DNA of 64,000 nucleotides from Undaria pinnatifida (Eukaryota; Sar; Phaeophyceae; Laminariales; Alariaceae). The notes beneath the pieces are model-generated. The model was not told the DNA's origin. It did not search any database and saw only the letters and a list, made by a program, of their open reading frames with translations. Of the stretch, positions 39,263-51,200 are shown piece by piece. A program made the translations under genes and the position numbers. Within the stretch, counting starts at the first letter, position 1. Each line of letters starts with the position of its first letter. The DNA lies in NCBI GenBank assembly GCA_012845835.1, contig JABAKD010000011.1:2016001-2080000 (forward strand), read 5' to 3'.

Positions 39263-41030
39263 TATATATATTGTCGGAGGGCAAAAAGTTATGCTGCTAT
39301 TCTGTCTCTCTGTATAGAGACCTCGCCATCCAGGGCGTTTCAGCCCCGCCTCGCGGCACGGGTAGTGAAGGTGGACCTCACAACCGGCAGAACGCTTGGT
39401 CCCATGCCGTGCCGAGCCGTGGCTGTCGCGTGCTGGGCATTGCCGACAATCACAAGGCAGTCCTGACAGCCGTCGAGCCAGCCTTGGTGCCGGCGTGCAA
39501 CTTTGAATATATTTTTTTGCGCTTCGAGCCGCTGGCTGGCCTCTCAAATCCCTGTCAGAAGCCACTGGCTCTTTTCTAGAAAGTTGGTGCTGAACAGGAA
39601 TATTCCAGTCATAGAGGTACAGAGATTCCGCCGCACCCAGGAGGGACAGGGTTCCACGGCCGGTTCAGAAATCTCTCCATATATCTCAAAACTCCCCATC
39701 AACGGAGATGAAAACTGAAAACGGCCATCCCTCCGGTCGGCACCGCCCCATAAACCCCTACTCCATTGATTGGGTGATCGCTGATTAGCTTGGGCTCACG
39801 GAGCCAGCATCACCCGGCGAGGGCATACGGGGGGTTGAGGGAAGATGTTGGAATGAAAACGTATTTGCATGGCCCAATGGACTACGCGAAAAAGCTGAAA
39901 CCGCCATTTCGTGTAGGGGACCTGGACCTACCAGAAAGAAGAAAAATATATACCAGTAGTCAGGAGGAGGAGGACGTGGATGCACATGTGTGCCAGTGTG
40001 GCACAACAATAGAGAGTAGGACGCGCACAGTAGGAGAATATGGAATATATATACAAGGAGGAAAGGGGTGTGTTAGAGGAGGAGATGAGAAGATAAAAAA
40101 TGTGGCATGGAAGAGTTTGGTAGACTAGATAGTAGCGAGAAAACGTCGCTATTCTAGGAGAGAGATGGTGGCCACAGACGGCGAAACAGGACGAGGATAG
40201 CATAAATAAGCAAAGCATTTCTATGTAGTATATGGAAAAAGCGTAATGAGCCCCCAAATATTGGAGGTGTCTCTATTAGAAGTAGGAACCGTGCTCCGCC
40301 TCGAAAATGATGGCAATGCGTGGTCAATGGTCAAATGACTGGCAAACAACAATTGAGTACGCCCCCCCCCCCCTCCCCATCATCGGCTGATTACTAAATC
40401 ACGGAGCCAGCGCGCATCGAGACTTGCCCCCTGAGACAACGTCTTGGTACCGCCGCACCCGGGGACGATAAGATATCATATCCGGGTCATAAATCCTTTC
40501 ATGTCTCCACAATTCCACCACCCCTGGGACGAAAATGTTGGTCCTCCTGGTCGATAACGTGCCCCCCCCGGCGTGGAAACCCCACCCCTATTCGCTGATT
40601 GCTGGTCGACTGGGCCTAACGGAGCCAGCGCGCGGCGGAAGTTGGCCCTCGAGACAACGGCGTGGTCCAGCCGCGCCCGGGGACGATAAGGTCCCATCCC
40701 CAGACCAAAAATCTTCCCATGCATCGACCACTCCAAAGCCCTGGGGGACGAAAACGGTGATCCCCGAGTGGATACCGCCCCGCACGGTATGAAAAGCCCA
40801 CCCCTGTCGGTTGAATGCCCTGAATATTGATCGGCTGGGCCTAATAGAGCCGGCGCGCGGCAAGACTTGCCCATCGGGACAATATCGAGGTCCCGCCGCA
40901 TACAAGGAAGATAAATTCCCATCCCATGATCAGAGCCCGTCCATGCATCTATAAATCCAACGCCAACGGCCGGCATGATCGCACTTGCTGTTGTCGCTTT
41001 TGAGTTCGCTGTCCGCCCCCCCAAAGGCTA
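39263..41030 (+). repeat. ~225-bp tandem array split by a LINE fragment
   Basis: GGAGCC(A/G)(G/C)C anchors occur at 39800, 40403, 40621 and 40849. Full units share GAGACAACG.CGTGGT, CCGCGCCCGGGGACGATAAG, TCCCATGCATC, CTGGGGGACGAAAAC and AACCCCACCCCT(A/G)T. The double-length gap between the first two anchors is filled by the LINE at 39815-40377. 39263-39780 holds related but weaker GCCGCACCC- and CACGG-type pieces. Confidence 0.75.
39815..40377 (+). mobile_element. LINE (R2 family), third copy inserted in a tandem array
   Basis: Reads YGGLREDVGMKTYLHGPMDY, then LDLPERRKIYTSSQEEEDVD and AHVCQCGTTIESRT, then degrades by frameshifts. It ends ATTGAGTACG plus 13 C. It is only ~0.56 kb, strongly 5'-truncated. 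Array sequence continues on either side, so it inserted after the array formed. Confidence 0.82.
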
Positions 41031-42168
41031 ATTAATGTGATATATTTGAAAAATTGACTCCATCTAGATTGCAGTACCGACAAGAGCACCGCTCCAACTT
41101 AGGTAGTCGTGGGGATTGCGCCGACAAGCAGGCACCAAGCAAGGGGCTGCAAAGCGGTGAAGCCAGCAGTGTGGGGAGGATGTCCGGGAGATGTGGTCCT
41201 TCTACACACGATAAAACGTTAAAAGGCTGCATATTTTGTATATATATACATCGTGCATGCATACCTGCTTGGCAGGTGATAGGCAGTTGCACGAACGGGC
41301 GGACGAAACGCCCCCTTCCGGCCTCAACGTTGGTATCTCCTTGTCCTAATATTTTGGTCTCGCCATACCCGCAGTACACGTTGACCAGGACACACGTTGC
41401 CAACTTGAGACTCAGCACACTCAGAACATGCAGCACAACAACGTCGACTCACAATTGTATCAATGTTGTCAAGCTGACGAGTATCCCAACGCAGTTAGCT
41501 CAACCGTATAGACGTTTTATGTGAAGCATAGCATTGCCCCTGAACAAACTGCGTTCGAGTGTAAGTATGTATGTGTGCGAAGCGGGGTACCGGGTGATAC
41601 TCATGGCGCCTTGCATACAGGGTGAACACGATGTATGTGATGATGGATTTTATCTTGGCAGCGCGTCCTCGACACGGTTCTCGAAGCTGTGGTCGGGGAC
41701 TACGTCTATCCACCCACCCACCCACCCACCCACCCACCCACCCACCCACCCGTAACGCGCGCGCGCGTTGAAACGTTTCTGGCGCACATACAAATCTTAC
41801 ACCATCGTGACATTGACTAACTGTCAAGCGAAACAGGGTGTGGATTTTTTGTTTCGCCTTATGCAAGATTCTGCCCACCCGCACGTACAGCGTCCTCGAT
41901 GACAGTAGTAGCCATGGTGGTAACCTGTAACACAATTTTGGACCAAAAACCCGATTGAACAATAAGATGGCCGAATAGCTTCGCGACACCTCATCACTTT
42001 CATTTTACATTACATCCAGCAGTACGTACGCGCGAAAGACATTTCGTGCCCCCGCGCGAAAGCAGGAGCAACCTTCTCTGTTTCACAGTAGTCACATGCT
42101 AAACCCACTTGAAGATACACAACTGAAGGCATTTACCGGGGAGGGAAGGGAAACACACCTGTTACTCT
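41031..42168. other. Intergenic with (CCCA)n at 41708-41752
   Basis: About eleven CCCA units in a row, next to a short GCGCGCGCGC run. Open frames here are interrupted or driven by the repeat. A plus-strand frame at 41054-41524 has no recognisable motif. Confidence 0.5.
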
Positions 42169-42286
42169 ATGGCTTCATCTGAACTGCTGAGCGTAAAGCT
42201 AATTCGAGCTGAGCTGGCGCTGTTGAGCTGTAGAGTAAAAAGTGAAGAGCAAAGGGTATACCGAAAAAAGGGAAGAAAAAGTGCTC
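42169..42286 (+). CDS. Possible early exon of the coiled-coil gene (uncertain)
   Basis: Begins ATG and encodes MASSELLSVKLIRAELALLS, then CRVKSEEQRVYRKKGRKSA: amphipathic and charged like the coiled-coil exons downstream. A GTAAGA donor follows at about 42287. The phase does not join directly to the exon at 45089-45232 read in its coding frame, so another exon would be needed in between. It may be a chance open frame. Confidence 0.2.
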
Positions 42287-42616
42287 ATAAGAGTAAGAGT
42301 GGATTGTGGATATCGGGAGCTTTTACAGAGTTGAAAGGTTGGCTTGCCTAGGGGATGTTTTTCGTGGATAGCTTACAATAAACAGCGCCCCCCATCAAAT
42401 ATGCCTGTGCAAGACTTGAAAAACCTCATTTTTTCCCCCCCCACAGGTCCCCTACTACTAGAAAGTTGCCCTCGGTTTAGATTTTGTGGGATTCCAGCTG
42501 CTGCGCTGCTGCTCGCTGGGTGACGGTGATGCGGCAAGCGTGCTGCTTGGTACGCTGAACCAGCTGCAGATCGCATTGGCAACATTTTATCTGGGGATGG
42601 CGCAGGTATGCTCGTT

Positions 42617-42785
42617 GTGCGGAGGATCCATTTAGGGTGTTTGCCGAATTGCAACAGTCCGCCGCTCGTGCAGAAAAACGACAAAAATACAAAAACCGAG
42701 TACCTAGTGAAACATGGCGGAGGATCCACTTCGGGTGTTGCCCGAATTGCAACAGTCCGCCGTTCGTTCAGAAAAACTACTGCTG
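42617..42785 (+). repeat. 98-bp direct repeat
   Basis: GGAGGATCCA(T/C)TT(A/C)GGGTG starts at 42621 and 42719 and continues with GAATTGCAACAGTCCGCCG in both. An R1 scrap (GCAGCTTGCAAAGTTGAGTT, inverted, about 42810-42870) follows. Confidence 0.7.
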
Positions 42786-42875
42786 TATATCAGTGACACA
42801 TAGATGTACCATGCAGCTTGCAAAGTTGAGTTTTAATCGTTCAATCGGTTGTACTCACATCTGACGTTTTCCAAT

Positions 42876-43670
42876 TTTTATGAAAACCGAGATAGAAGTT
42901 TGCTCCTCATGACTGATGAAGCGATACATACGAACGGCATCGTAGCTTCGATGGGCTCGACCGAGCTACGTAGGTAGCGAGCTTCTGAGGTTCCTGCAGG
43001 ATCGTGTAGCAAGGAATAGCTCTGCCACTGCTGTAGACTGATTGGACCCGAGTCTTGATATTTGGTTTTGCAGCAGGCTATAGATCGGTATAGTCACTCG
43101 TAAGTAAAATACACGGAAAATCAAGTGTCTGCAGAGCGCAAACCAAAAGTTGCATTGTGGCCGTTGATATTCAAATCAAAAGCTGACGTTTTTCAATCAT
43201 CATATAGATATCCTCGATCGGATGAGAGCTTAGATGAGGTTCACGAGTCGTCATGAGGTGCGAAAAGATGAACCCATTCCGACACCCTCACGTTGCGACA
43301 TTTTGTTCGCCGTTGCGCTGGTGTACAGCCGTTGCGCTGATGTGCAGCCGTTGCGCACTCCCGGCGCATTGTATCGGCGTTTCCGGGCTCTGATCCACCC
43401 CGGCGCTACGAACGAGTACGAGTACGAGCTACAGCAGAGTATAATACGAGTGCCTATAAAGTGCCGTATCTTGCGGTATGCATGGAGTCTTGAAAACATG
43501 GAATCACGATATCACGATATCCGCGTGGAACACCACTTCCAAGTGGAGCCAGGGCCTGTATGGTACATGTTACATACGACATGATCCTCTACGTATGTAC
43601 CAGGTACGAACAACATTCGTTGACCGAGGCGTCCTATTCCAAGCACGGACGCACTATTTCTTTTTACTTT
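42876..43670. other. Intergenic, nothing recognised
   Basis: No repeat family or gene. A short GTTGCGCTG(G/A)TG(T/C)(A/G)CAGCC pair lies at 43312-43350. Confidence 0.4.
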
Positions 43671-43679
43671 TTAGTGGCT

Positions 43680-43980
43680 TGCCGCGGCAGTGACGACGAC
43701 AAGTCGCGGCATGCCGCAACATTGCCGCGGTCACTGCCGCAGTCAATGCCGCGGCAATCTACGACAGGCCGCTGCTTGCCACTTCAAGGCCGACGAGTTG
43801 CCATTGGCCATGGCGTTGCGACTGCAGGTGCTGTGGTTGTGTCCATGGTACGTGCAGTGGGACTTGCCATGGCGGTCCACGACAATGCCATGGCACGTGC
43901 GCGGCAACCCGTCCACGGCAAGCTCCATGGCAATCCAGATGACAATCCTCACGGCCAGCCTCACGGCAACATCCGCGGTG
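43680..43980. repeat. CCGCGGCA / CCATGGCA palindrome cluster
   Basis: First part: GCCGCGGCAGTGACG, CATGCCGCAACATTGCCGCG and TGCCGCGGCAAT words. Second part: GGCCATGGC, CCATGGCGGTCC, CCATGGCACGTG and CCATGGCAATCC. The same kind of cluster, with CCATGGCA only, fills 46.57-47.17 kb. Confidence 0.7.
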
Positions 43981-44534
43981 CTCCTTCGGGCTTTAAGTTA
44001 TCCTTACTGCCGTATATCATAGCCGATAGGTGCACCCTGGCACCCTCGATCGAAAAGCGTTCCTTGCCCATCAGGTTCGTGGCACCTAAATAAAGAAACC
44101 GGATAACACGAACCGTAACGCGGATGATTCCTGGAACACCTGGTACCTAATACCAGCTGTCTAGTTCCAATTTATGCTGGCTTAGATCGGACGCGTTTTT
44201 TTTTTTTGCCCGGAGCGCTGCTGTGTATTAATAGCTTGCCTTACCTCGTTACATCTCCCCTGCCGGCGAGCCTACGTAACTTATTACGCACATATTATTC
44301 TTCTTGCTTCGTTTTCTATTTCTCTCGGTTTTCTATTCTTTCTTCCTTGATACAAGTATCAGCCTATTTTTTCTCCTCGGATTTGTACATTAATATGGTT
44401 TCCTGGGTGGTATCCGGTGTAATAATCGGTTTGGGCTGCGAGCCTTGAAGCGTATGTGCCAGTATGGGCCTGGCACGTTCGTACGCTGACTTCCCATTTT
44501 ATTTTTACATTTTTTGGCGGATGTATTACTTGCT

Positions 44535-44650
44535 TCAGCTATTATGAGATATATATACGTACCACGGCTGTTGTTGTTTTTTGTTTTCTTTTTTCCGTGG
44601 GATATTCTTCCGCTCCAGAGTGACTGCAGACGGTCCTGTGACCAAGGAGT
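44535..44650 (-). repeat. R6 repeat, inverted copy
   Basis: Plus strand has GGGATATTCTTCCGCTCCAG and AGTGACTGCAGACGGTCCTG, the reverse complement of the 19345 copy. It lies 60 bp from the inverted SINE. Confidence 0.65.
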
Positions 44651-44711
44651 TGAGTACGCGAGTTGCTAGTAGTGTGAGAACAACAATAATAATATGCTTC
44701 GCATGCCTTTC

Positions 44712-45036
44712 TTTTCTTTTTTTTTCTTCTTTTTCGCACACTTTTACTTCGCAGCTTCTGGACAGGCCGTGGTCACAGGTGTCGTCCCTTCTCCCCCCCG
44801 ATTCTTGCCTTCAATACTTTATCGCGCATAGGGTTCAGTAATCCCACTGCTCGTCGATTTTTCATCGAGTGTTGCTAACTCACGCTCTCGCGCTTTCCGC
44901 ACGTCAATTTGTGCGCACGAAAAGTCCCCACGAATTTATACGAGTATGCACTCGGGGGGATTCGAACTCACGAAACTGACCTATACCAGGCTCGAGGATA
45001 ACCTGATACGCCACCGGGGCGACCGGCTTATATATG
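44712..45036 (-). mobile_element. tRNA-derived SINE, copy 2 (inverted)
   Basis: The minus strand starts CCGGTCGCCCCGGTGGCGTA. It has a box-A-like TGGCGTATCAGG (45002-45013) and a box-B-like GTTCGAATCC (44958-44967), then the same body as 20472-20782, including the TGCATACTCGTATAAATTCG and GCGAGAGCGTGAGTTAGCAA segments. It ends in an A-rich stretch, on the plus strand TTTCTTTTCTTTTTTTTTCT. It lies immediately upstream of the first firm coiled-coil exon. Confidence 0.75.
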
Positions 45037-45088
45037 TGCTGCTGGTTTATTTTCTCTCCCTCTTCTTAACGGCCGTTTATTTTTGCTT

Positions 45089-45232
45089 ATGAAGGTATCG
45101 CGTCCGGTACGCGCATCTGCCACTATCACTCGTGGTGCTGCTGCGGCGTTGAGTGGCGAAGATGCGGAGGAGACCGGGGAGGAGGTGACAGGAAAGGTCC
45201 AAGCGCTCAAGTGGGAAAACGCGCGGCTAGAA
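45089..45232 (+). CDS. Coiled-coil gene, exon 1 (first firm exon)
   Basis: 48 codons ending at GAA|GTAAGT. It encodes MKVSRPVRASATITRGAAAA, an acidic stretch, then VQALKWENARLE. Either the ATG at 45089 is the start, or the exon begins at the acceptor-like TTATGAAG (45094) and the start lies further upstream. Confidence 0.6.
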
Positions 45233-48200
45233 GTAAGTTTGCTTTTCGTGATCACGATTCGACAGATGTTTTACTACAGTAAGGTGTAGGACACACCTTT
45301 TCTCATAAAAGAAATCTTGCCTAAAACCAATGTATCGATTTTCTTATCAGGGGGCCGGCATTTTAGAGTGTAGTACAGTGGTGTTGGGGAAATATGGACC
45401 TTGGGACCGACTACTGCTATGCGGGGGCTCCTCTGGCTCTTTAGTGGTCACTCACACGAGGGCTACATGGATTTTACATCTCTGGTATTAGTTGCTTGCT
45501 GTCCGCCGGATACCTTCTGACAGAAGGGGGGGCGGAGCCGTTCGTTCAGGCAAGCGATGACGCCTGCCACCTATGAAGGGAATAGCTGCTATAAACCATA
45601 ACGCCCCAACGGGGTAGAGGGGATACCATAACACTAGCCCACCCTGACGGGCCGTATATGCAGATTCATCGAAAGATCAGGTGGAACTAACGCAATCTAT
45701 CTGGAGAATTCAGATAATGGATCGAAGATGCTGCGCTTAACAACCCACTCCCACACCTCTACCTTGCAAGGCAAAAGCCAATTGGACAGGTGCAAAGCAA
45801 AGCAGGCACCAAACGTCCCACATACCAGTACGTGAAAGCCAATATAACGTGTATGATGCGAAGCATCAGAATACCGAACATATCGGTACGTGAAAGTCAC
45901 TGGAACGTGTAAATTGCGAAGCAGACGTCAAAATCCTGAGCATACCGGTACGTGAAAGCCAACGGAACACGTACAAGGCGCTAAAAGTCTGAACATACCG
46001 GTACGTAAAGTTAATGGAACGCGTACAAGGCGAATCAAACACCAAAAGCGTGAACACACTGGTGCGTGAAAGCCCAAAGAGCAAGCTGGAATACCCGGAA
46101 TGCTGAACAAGAATAACCATGCTGGGGAGAGTGGTGTCGCCCGTATAACTAGCAATAACGTGAGCTATGACTAGTCGGGCGAAGCACCGTTCTGCTGCTG
46201 GAGATCCAGATATACAACCAAAACCTGCTACCCAACCCACAGCGAAGGCGCGAGTGGTCAAGCTATGTAGTATATGCGTGCCCGAACAAGTTATAGACGA
46301 TGTTTTTACATGCCGATCTTCCATTTAGGAGGGAATTCGAACAGTCTGCCCGTCCTCTCATTTGCTCCCTTCTTTTCCGGATAGCTTCCATTCAGGTCGG
46401 TTTGGTGTAAGGTTAGGGTTGGGTGTTATGACATTTTATCCTGAGTTCATTTCCGTAATACTGGAACCACATGCCGGCCACACGATATTTTATTTTTTAC
46501 TGTGCATCCAAATGTATTCCTTCGAATGCAGCTGTCAGGGGATGTTTTTTATTTCTTTTTCGTTTTGCGTTATGGCAGTTTCCATGGCACCCCATGGCGT
46601 GCCATGGCACTTTCGTGGATGCTATTGCGTTACCATGACACCACAATGACTTTGCCATGGGAGGCGCGGCGTGTCATGGGCGTACATGCGGTGGCTTACC
46701 ATTGATTCGAGACAGTGATCGAGGCACACTGGGTACAAAACGAAGGGTATTTTCCCTACATTAGTGGCTAGAGTTTGATGCGTTTAGGGTTAGGTTGTAT
46801 ATAATAGTTGAAAATGTATGTCAGCCATTTTCTCGAAAAAGTGATGAGGTACCCTCTGTGCGTGTGCTTTCACGAACTGTAATGGACTTACACAGCTTTC
46901 ATAGCAATGCCATGGCAGTACAATGCGCTTGCAGGGCGTTGCCCGGGGGGCTTATGACACCGACGGCCATGGCATACCCATGATGACTTTCATGGCATTG
47001 CCATGACAATGCCCCATGGCACTGCCATGTGGCTGCCGTTGCGGTGCTGTGGCACTCATACCCCTAGCCATAACCTCAAGCCAATGACAGACAATGTATC
47101 CTTGTGGCGTGCCATGGCGATTCCATTGTGCGTGGAGTGGCACGTGCCATGGCAATGCCATGGACTTGCTATCCAATTTTCATTACAGTGATCGTCTTCC
47201 CGTAGTGACGGTGAGATAGTACCTATTTCCTGTATAGTGCGCTTGACACGACTATAATCCGCTATACGGCGCCATACCCATAGGGCCGGTGTCCGTTATA
47301 CCGCCAGTATTGTTAGCTGGCACATACCGGCAGTACAGGGAGACCACCACCAATAATAATACTGGCAAAGCTAAACCCCCAACGACATATAGCCTACCAC
47401 AAAGGATGGCTCCTGCTCGAAATCAGGGACGTCTGCTGCGACATTTCGCGTAGTTACGCGTAGCGCTCAAACAGCACCGATAAAATTAACCTCACACAGG
47501 CCGCAATACTGGCGGAATTACGCGTAGCACTCAAAAAGCACTGATAAACTAGCCTCACGCAGACCACAAATGACGTTGCTAGTCCTAGACTGTTTGTTTC
47601 TACTCTTATGGGTACGAAGTTCCGGAAATGATGTGGCAGCCTCGCCCCCCCACGTGCAAATCACACCGTCGGTGCCCGTTTGTAGGCGTTAGTCTCCGAA
47701 CTTTAAAATCAAATGGACTACCCGATGGTGTTTTTGTTCAAGAATAAAAGTGCACTACAGGGATGAGATCAAGGATTTCGTCGATACTCATCTTTGCAAG
47801 CTGTGTGTGATACCCCAATCGCCCGTATTACAGGAGGTATGTTGTCATGAAGGATATGGGTCGGTGACTCTCCTTAGTGGCACGGTAGCTAGTACCAGGG
47901 TCAACAGGGCCATACGAAGACGTTCAACGTTTGACTAGTCTGTGCATGGAGTGCTTTTCTTGCATTTTTATTCTTCTAGCGTGCAAAGTGTGTGACTCAG
48001 AACTGATGTGGCAGCCGGAACCAATGCGGCAGCCGCCCCCGCCCCCCCACGTGCAAGCGATTGCCCTTGACTCTCACCTGAAGATCACACCACCTGCTCC
48101 CCTATGCCCCCACGTGCCAATTGTGCTACCGGTGCCCCTTTGCACTCGTGTGCAAACCGCACAACAGGCTTAATTGCCCCCACGTGCAAATCACACTACC

Positions 48201-51200
48201 GTCGGCACCCCTTGACCCGATGTACGAATGGCATCACCGACGCTCCTTTTCTGACGCGTGTAAATGGCACCTCTTTGCTGCCACTTGCGAATCATACCGC
48301 CTCCGCCCCTTTTTTCCCTCCCGTGCATTACACTACCGCCGCCCCTTTGTACACTCAGGCGTTGGTCTCCGAGCTCCGCATGGCCTCCCCCAGCGTCGCT
48401 CGACTTGCTGACCTGGCGGTATGGAGAGAACGCGAGGCATTTGAAGAGAAAACAAGGCGGGCGCTGGTCCTCCTTCGCAGAAAGGACGCCAAGATCCGCG
48501 CGTTAGGAGAGGCCGCGGCCAGACGGAGACTAAAAGTAGACGCAAGATCGGCGGCGGGGGAGGAGTGCAGCGGCGGGGGTGGCGGTGGGAGTAAGGAGGA
48601 TGGCGGGGGAGGGGGTGGGGGTGGGGCAGGCGGCGATGGAGGGGGAGATGAAAATTCTGTTGTGGCTAGGCTAGAGCGGTGCCTGCAGGAGCGGGAAGGC
48701 CAAATCGATATTTTGCTTGAAGAGGTGAGTGGGATGGGCTGCCAACGGATAATATACCGCCACGGACCCGAATTACGATATAGAGGGTGCCCTTATTTTC
48801 GCTAGAGTGGGGTGCTCCCAATAATGCCGGTATGTGCCGACCCAATAGATCGGCACTATTCAGGGCACCGTCACTAGTGGGAGTAGGGTTACTATCGAGA
48901 GTTCCAGTCGTGCCAAGATATTTCACCGGCACTATAGAGAGCAGTGGCACTATTCAACCGACACTGTCGGGAGCCCCTCACTGTACCGGGTTGAGATCAT
49001 TCGTGCGAGCAGTCCGGCACCTCACTCGACAAAAGGCTTTCAACTGGTTCGTTGGCGCAGTGTGACGAAATAGTTTCACAGCGGTGCACACCGCGAAAAA
49101 GGGCGGCCACTCGCACGACTTGCCCTCAGCTGCCGAATCAACGACCATGGAAGTGCTCTCCCCACAACAGCCGATTTTCTTAACTGAGAACGGCCTTTCC
49201 GATAAGAGTGAACACATCCTTTTGTGTTTGAAATATGTATAAATTCTTGAGCAATTTTGTATACTTGAAAAAAAGTTGTTGGCAACAGCTATCGATCGTG
49301 AAAAAACAAAGCCATGGGGCCGTGAGTCGGTTTCATTTCACGAATAATAACTACTCGTTAGTCGGTGAAGCCGACTAGCTGACTTTAGTCGGTAAGTCGG
49401 CTGGCGAAGCCAGGCGAGCGAAGCGAGCAAAAAAAGTTCCCCCCGGCCGAGTGGGCCCCGCTGGAGGCGCCCCCGGAGGGCCCGCCGGAGGCGAAAAATA
49501 CGTTATTTGGCTTCATTTTTTTGCGCAAGAAAAGCGCAAAAATATTACTTAGATTTACGTAAGTTTCAAACGAAAAAAACTGAAAGCTTCAGTTTACACA
49601 AAAAAACACAAAAAACGAGAAGTACAACGCATGTACCAGGTAAATCTACTCCGAACTAGAGGAACGTGACTGCAATTGTTTGAGTCGCAATACTACCTGG
49701 CGGAGATACGAGCGGAAAAGCGAACTCATCACCAAGATAGCGGCAATAGCGGTGCAAACAATATCCCCAGAAGAAAAGGTCTTGGATCCCTGTGGATCCC
49801 TCCGTGATGTTATTCGTTTATTCGTGTCTCCCAAACGCATGCGTCGATGACGACCGCAAGTCCTAAACCATCGATTATTAGAGCTGTCGATGATGAACCG
49901 AACTATCTTGCTCGTGAATGGCTTGACGCCGTCCATGTAGGCAATGATGCTCCTCGCATCCTTCTCGCTCGAGGCCCTGCCACTGCCTCCGCCTTTGCTA
50001 CCCGCCCCACTCGCCTCATGTTATTTCAGAGCCTCGCGATGCCCTTTCCTTTTCGTGTTAGATGCTGCCTCAAATGGATAGGGGACCCGAACCTAACCTC
50101 GGCATTGGTAAAATCGCCGTTCGCCTCGGCGATTTCGCCAATGCCGAGGTTAGGTTCGGGTCTCCTACCCATTTGAGGCAGCATCTAACATGAAGAGGAA
50201 ACGGCATCGCGAGGCCCTGAAAGAACATGAGGCGCGTGGGGCGGGTAGCAAAGGCGGAGGCAGTGGCAGGGCCTCGAGCGAGAAGGATGCGAGGAGCATC
50301 AGTGCCTACATGACTTGCACACGGCTATGCCAGGGAGCGAGTCCTTGAGATAGACCGTGAAAAACTTCCACAGCGGGCTGTTGGATATGAGCGGCGTGCT
50401 GCACCTCTGCTCATGCTTCTCGCGGTTTAGCACCGTTTCGGGGTCGCGTGCACTCGCCAAGGTGGTCCGGGGTCGATAATGGCCACAACGTCGCCGACGG
50501 GATCTCCGCCCTCAGCTGACGCCGTCGGCACAGTCGAGAGAAATGGGTGGTTCCGCCATGTGTGCGTGTGTGTGGATCTCCCGCTGTGCGCTGCAGTGTC
50601 ACAGGACATGTGAGGGGTATCCGCAGTCCGCAGCAATTCACGTTAAAAGCTGTACCCCGCATTAAAAAAGTCTTCCTACATAATGAAACCCAGTAAGTCG
50701 GAAAGTCGGCCCCTCCGTTTGACGACTGACTATTAGCCCGAATAATAACTAGTCGGCGACTCAAGTAGTGCCGACTTACAGCCCTACGGAATCATGATTG
50801 ACAGTCTCGAGAAATAGATGATACGGGAAATAGGCCGTTCTTTGTTCGAGTGGCGCCTCCCCTCGACATAAAACATTTCTTGTATCACCTGGTTTTCGAC
50901 ACTGCCAATGCTGACTTCGATTTTTTTGGTGTGATCGATAGCTGCTGTCAACTACGATATTTTTGCTACCTGGTAGTATGATGATTGGCTCTCGGGAATA
51001 TGTATCGCTTTTGAAACACAAAAATAATAAAATCGGTATTCATTCTCATCGGAAAGACAATTTTTTTTTTCTATATGCTTAGTCTACACCATACCTGGTA
51101 CTATCAAAGCGCCGCCGCCCGCCTTGAGCACAAGTGGTTGCGCCGGATTACGCAGTCTTCAAGACGGTGTTGTGTTTCCGCCCTTCTCCAGCAGGTGAAA

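Noticed and set aside
41495-41989. Minus-strand frame of 164 residues
   Set aside because: Includes the (CCCA)n translation (GGWV repeats); no domain and no splice partner.
46408-46425. Telomere-like GGTTAGGGTTGGG
   Set aside because: Only two or three imperfect units, also a few at 46780; far too short to be an interstitial telomere array.
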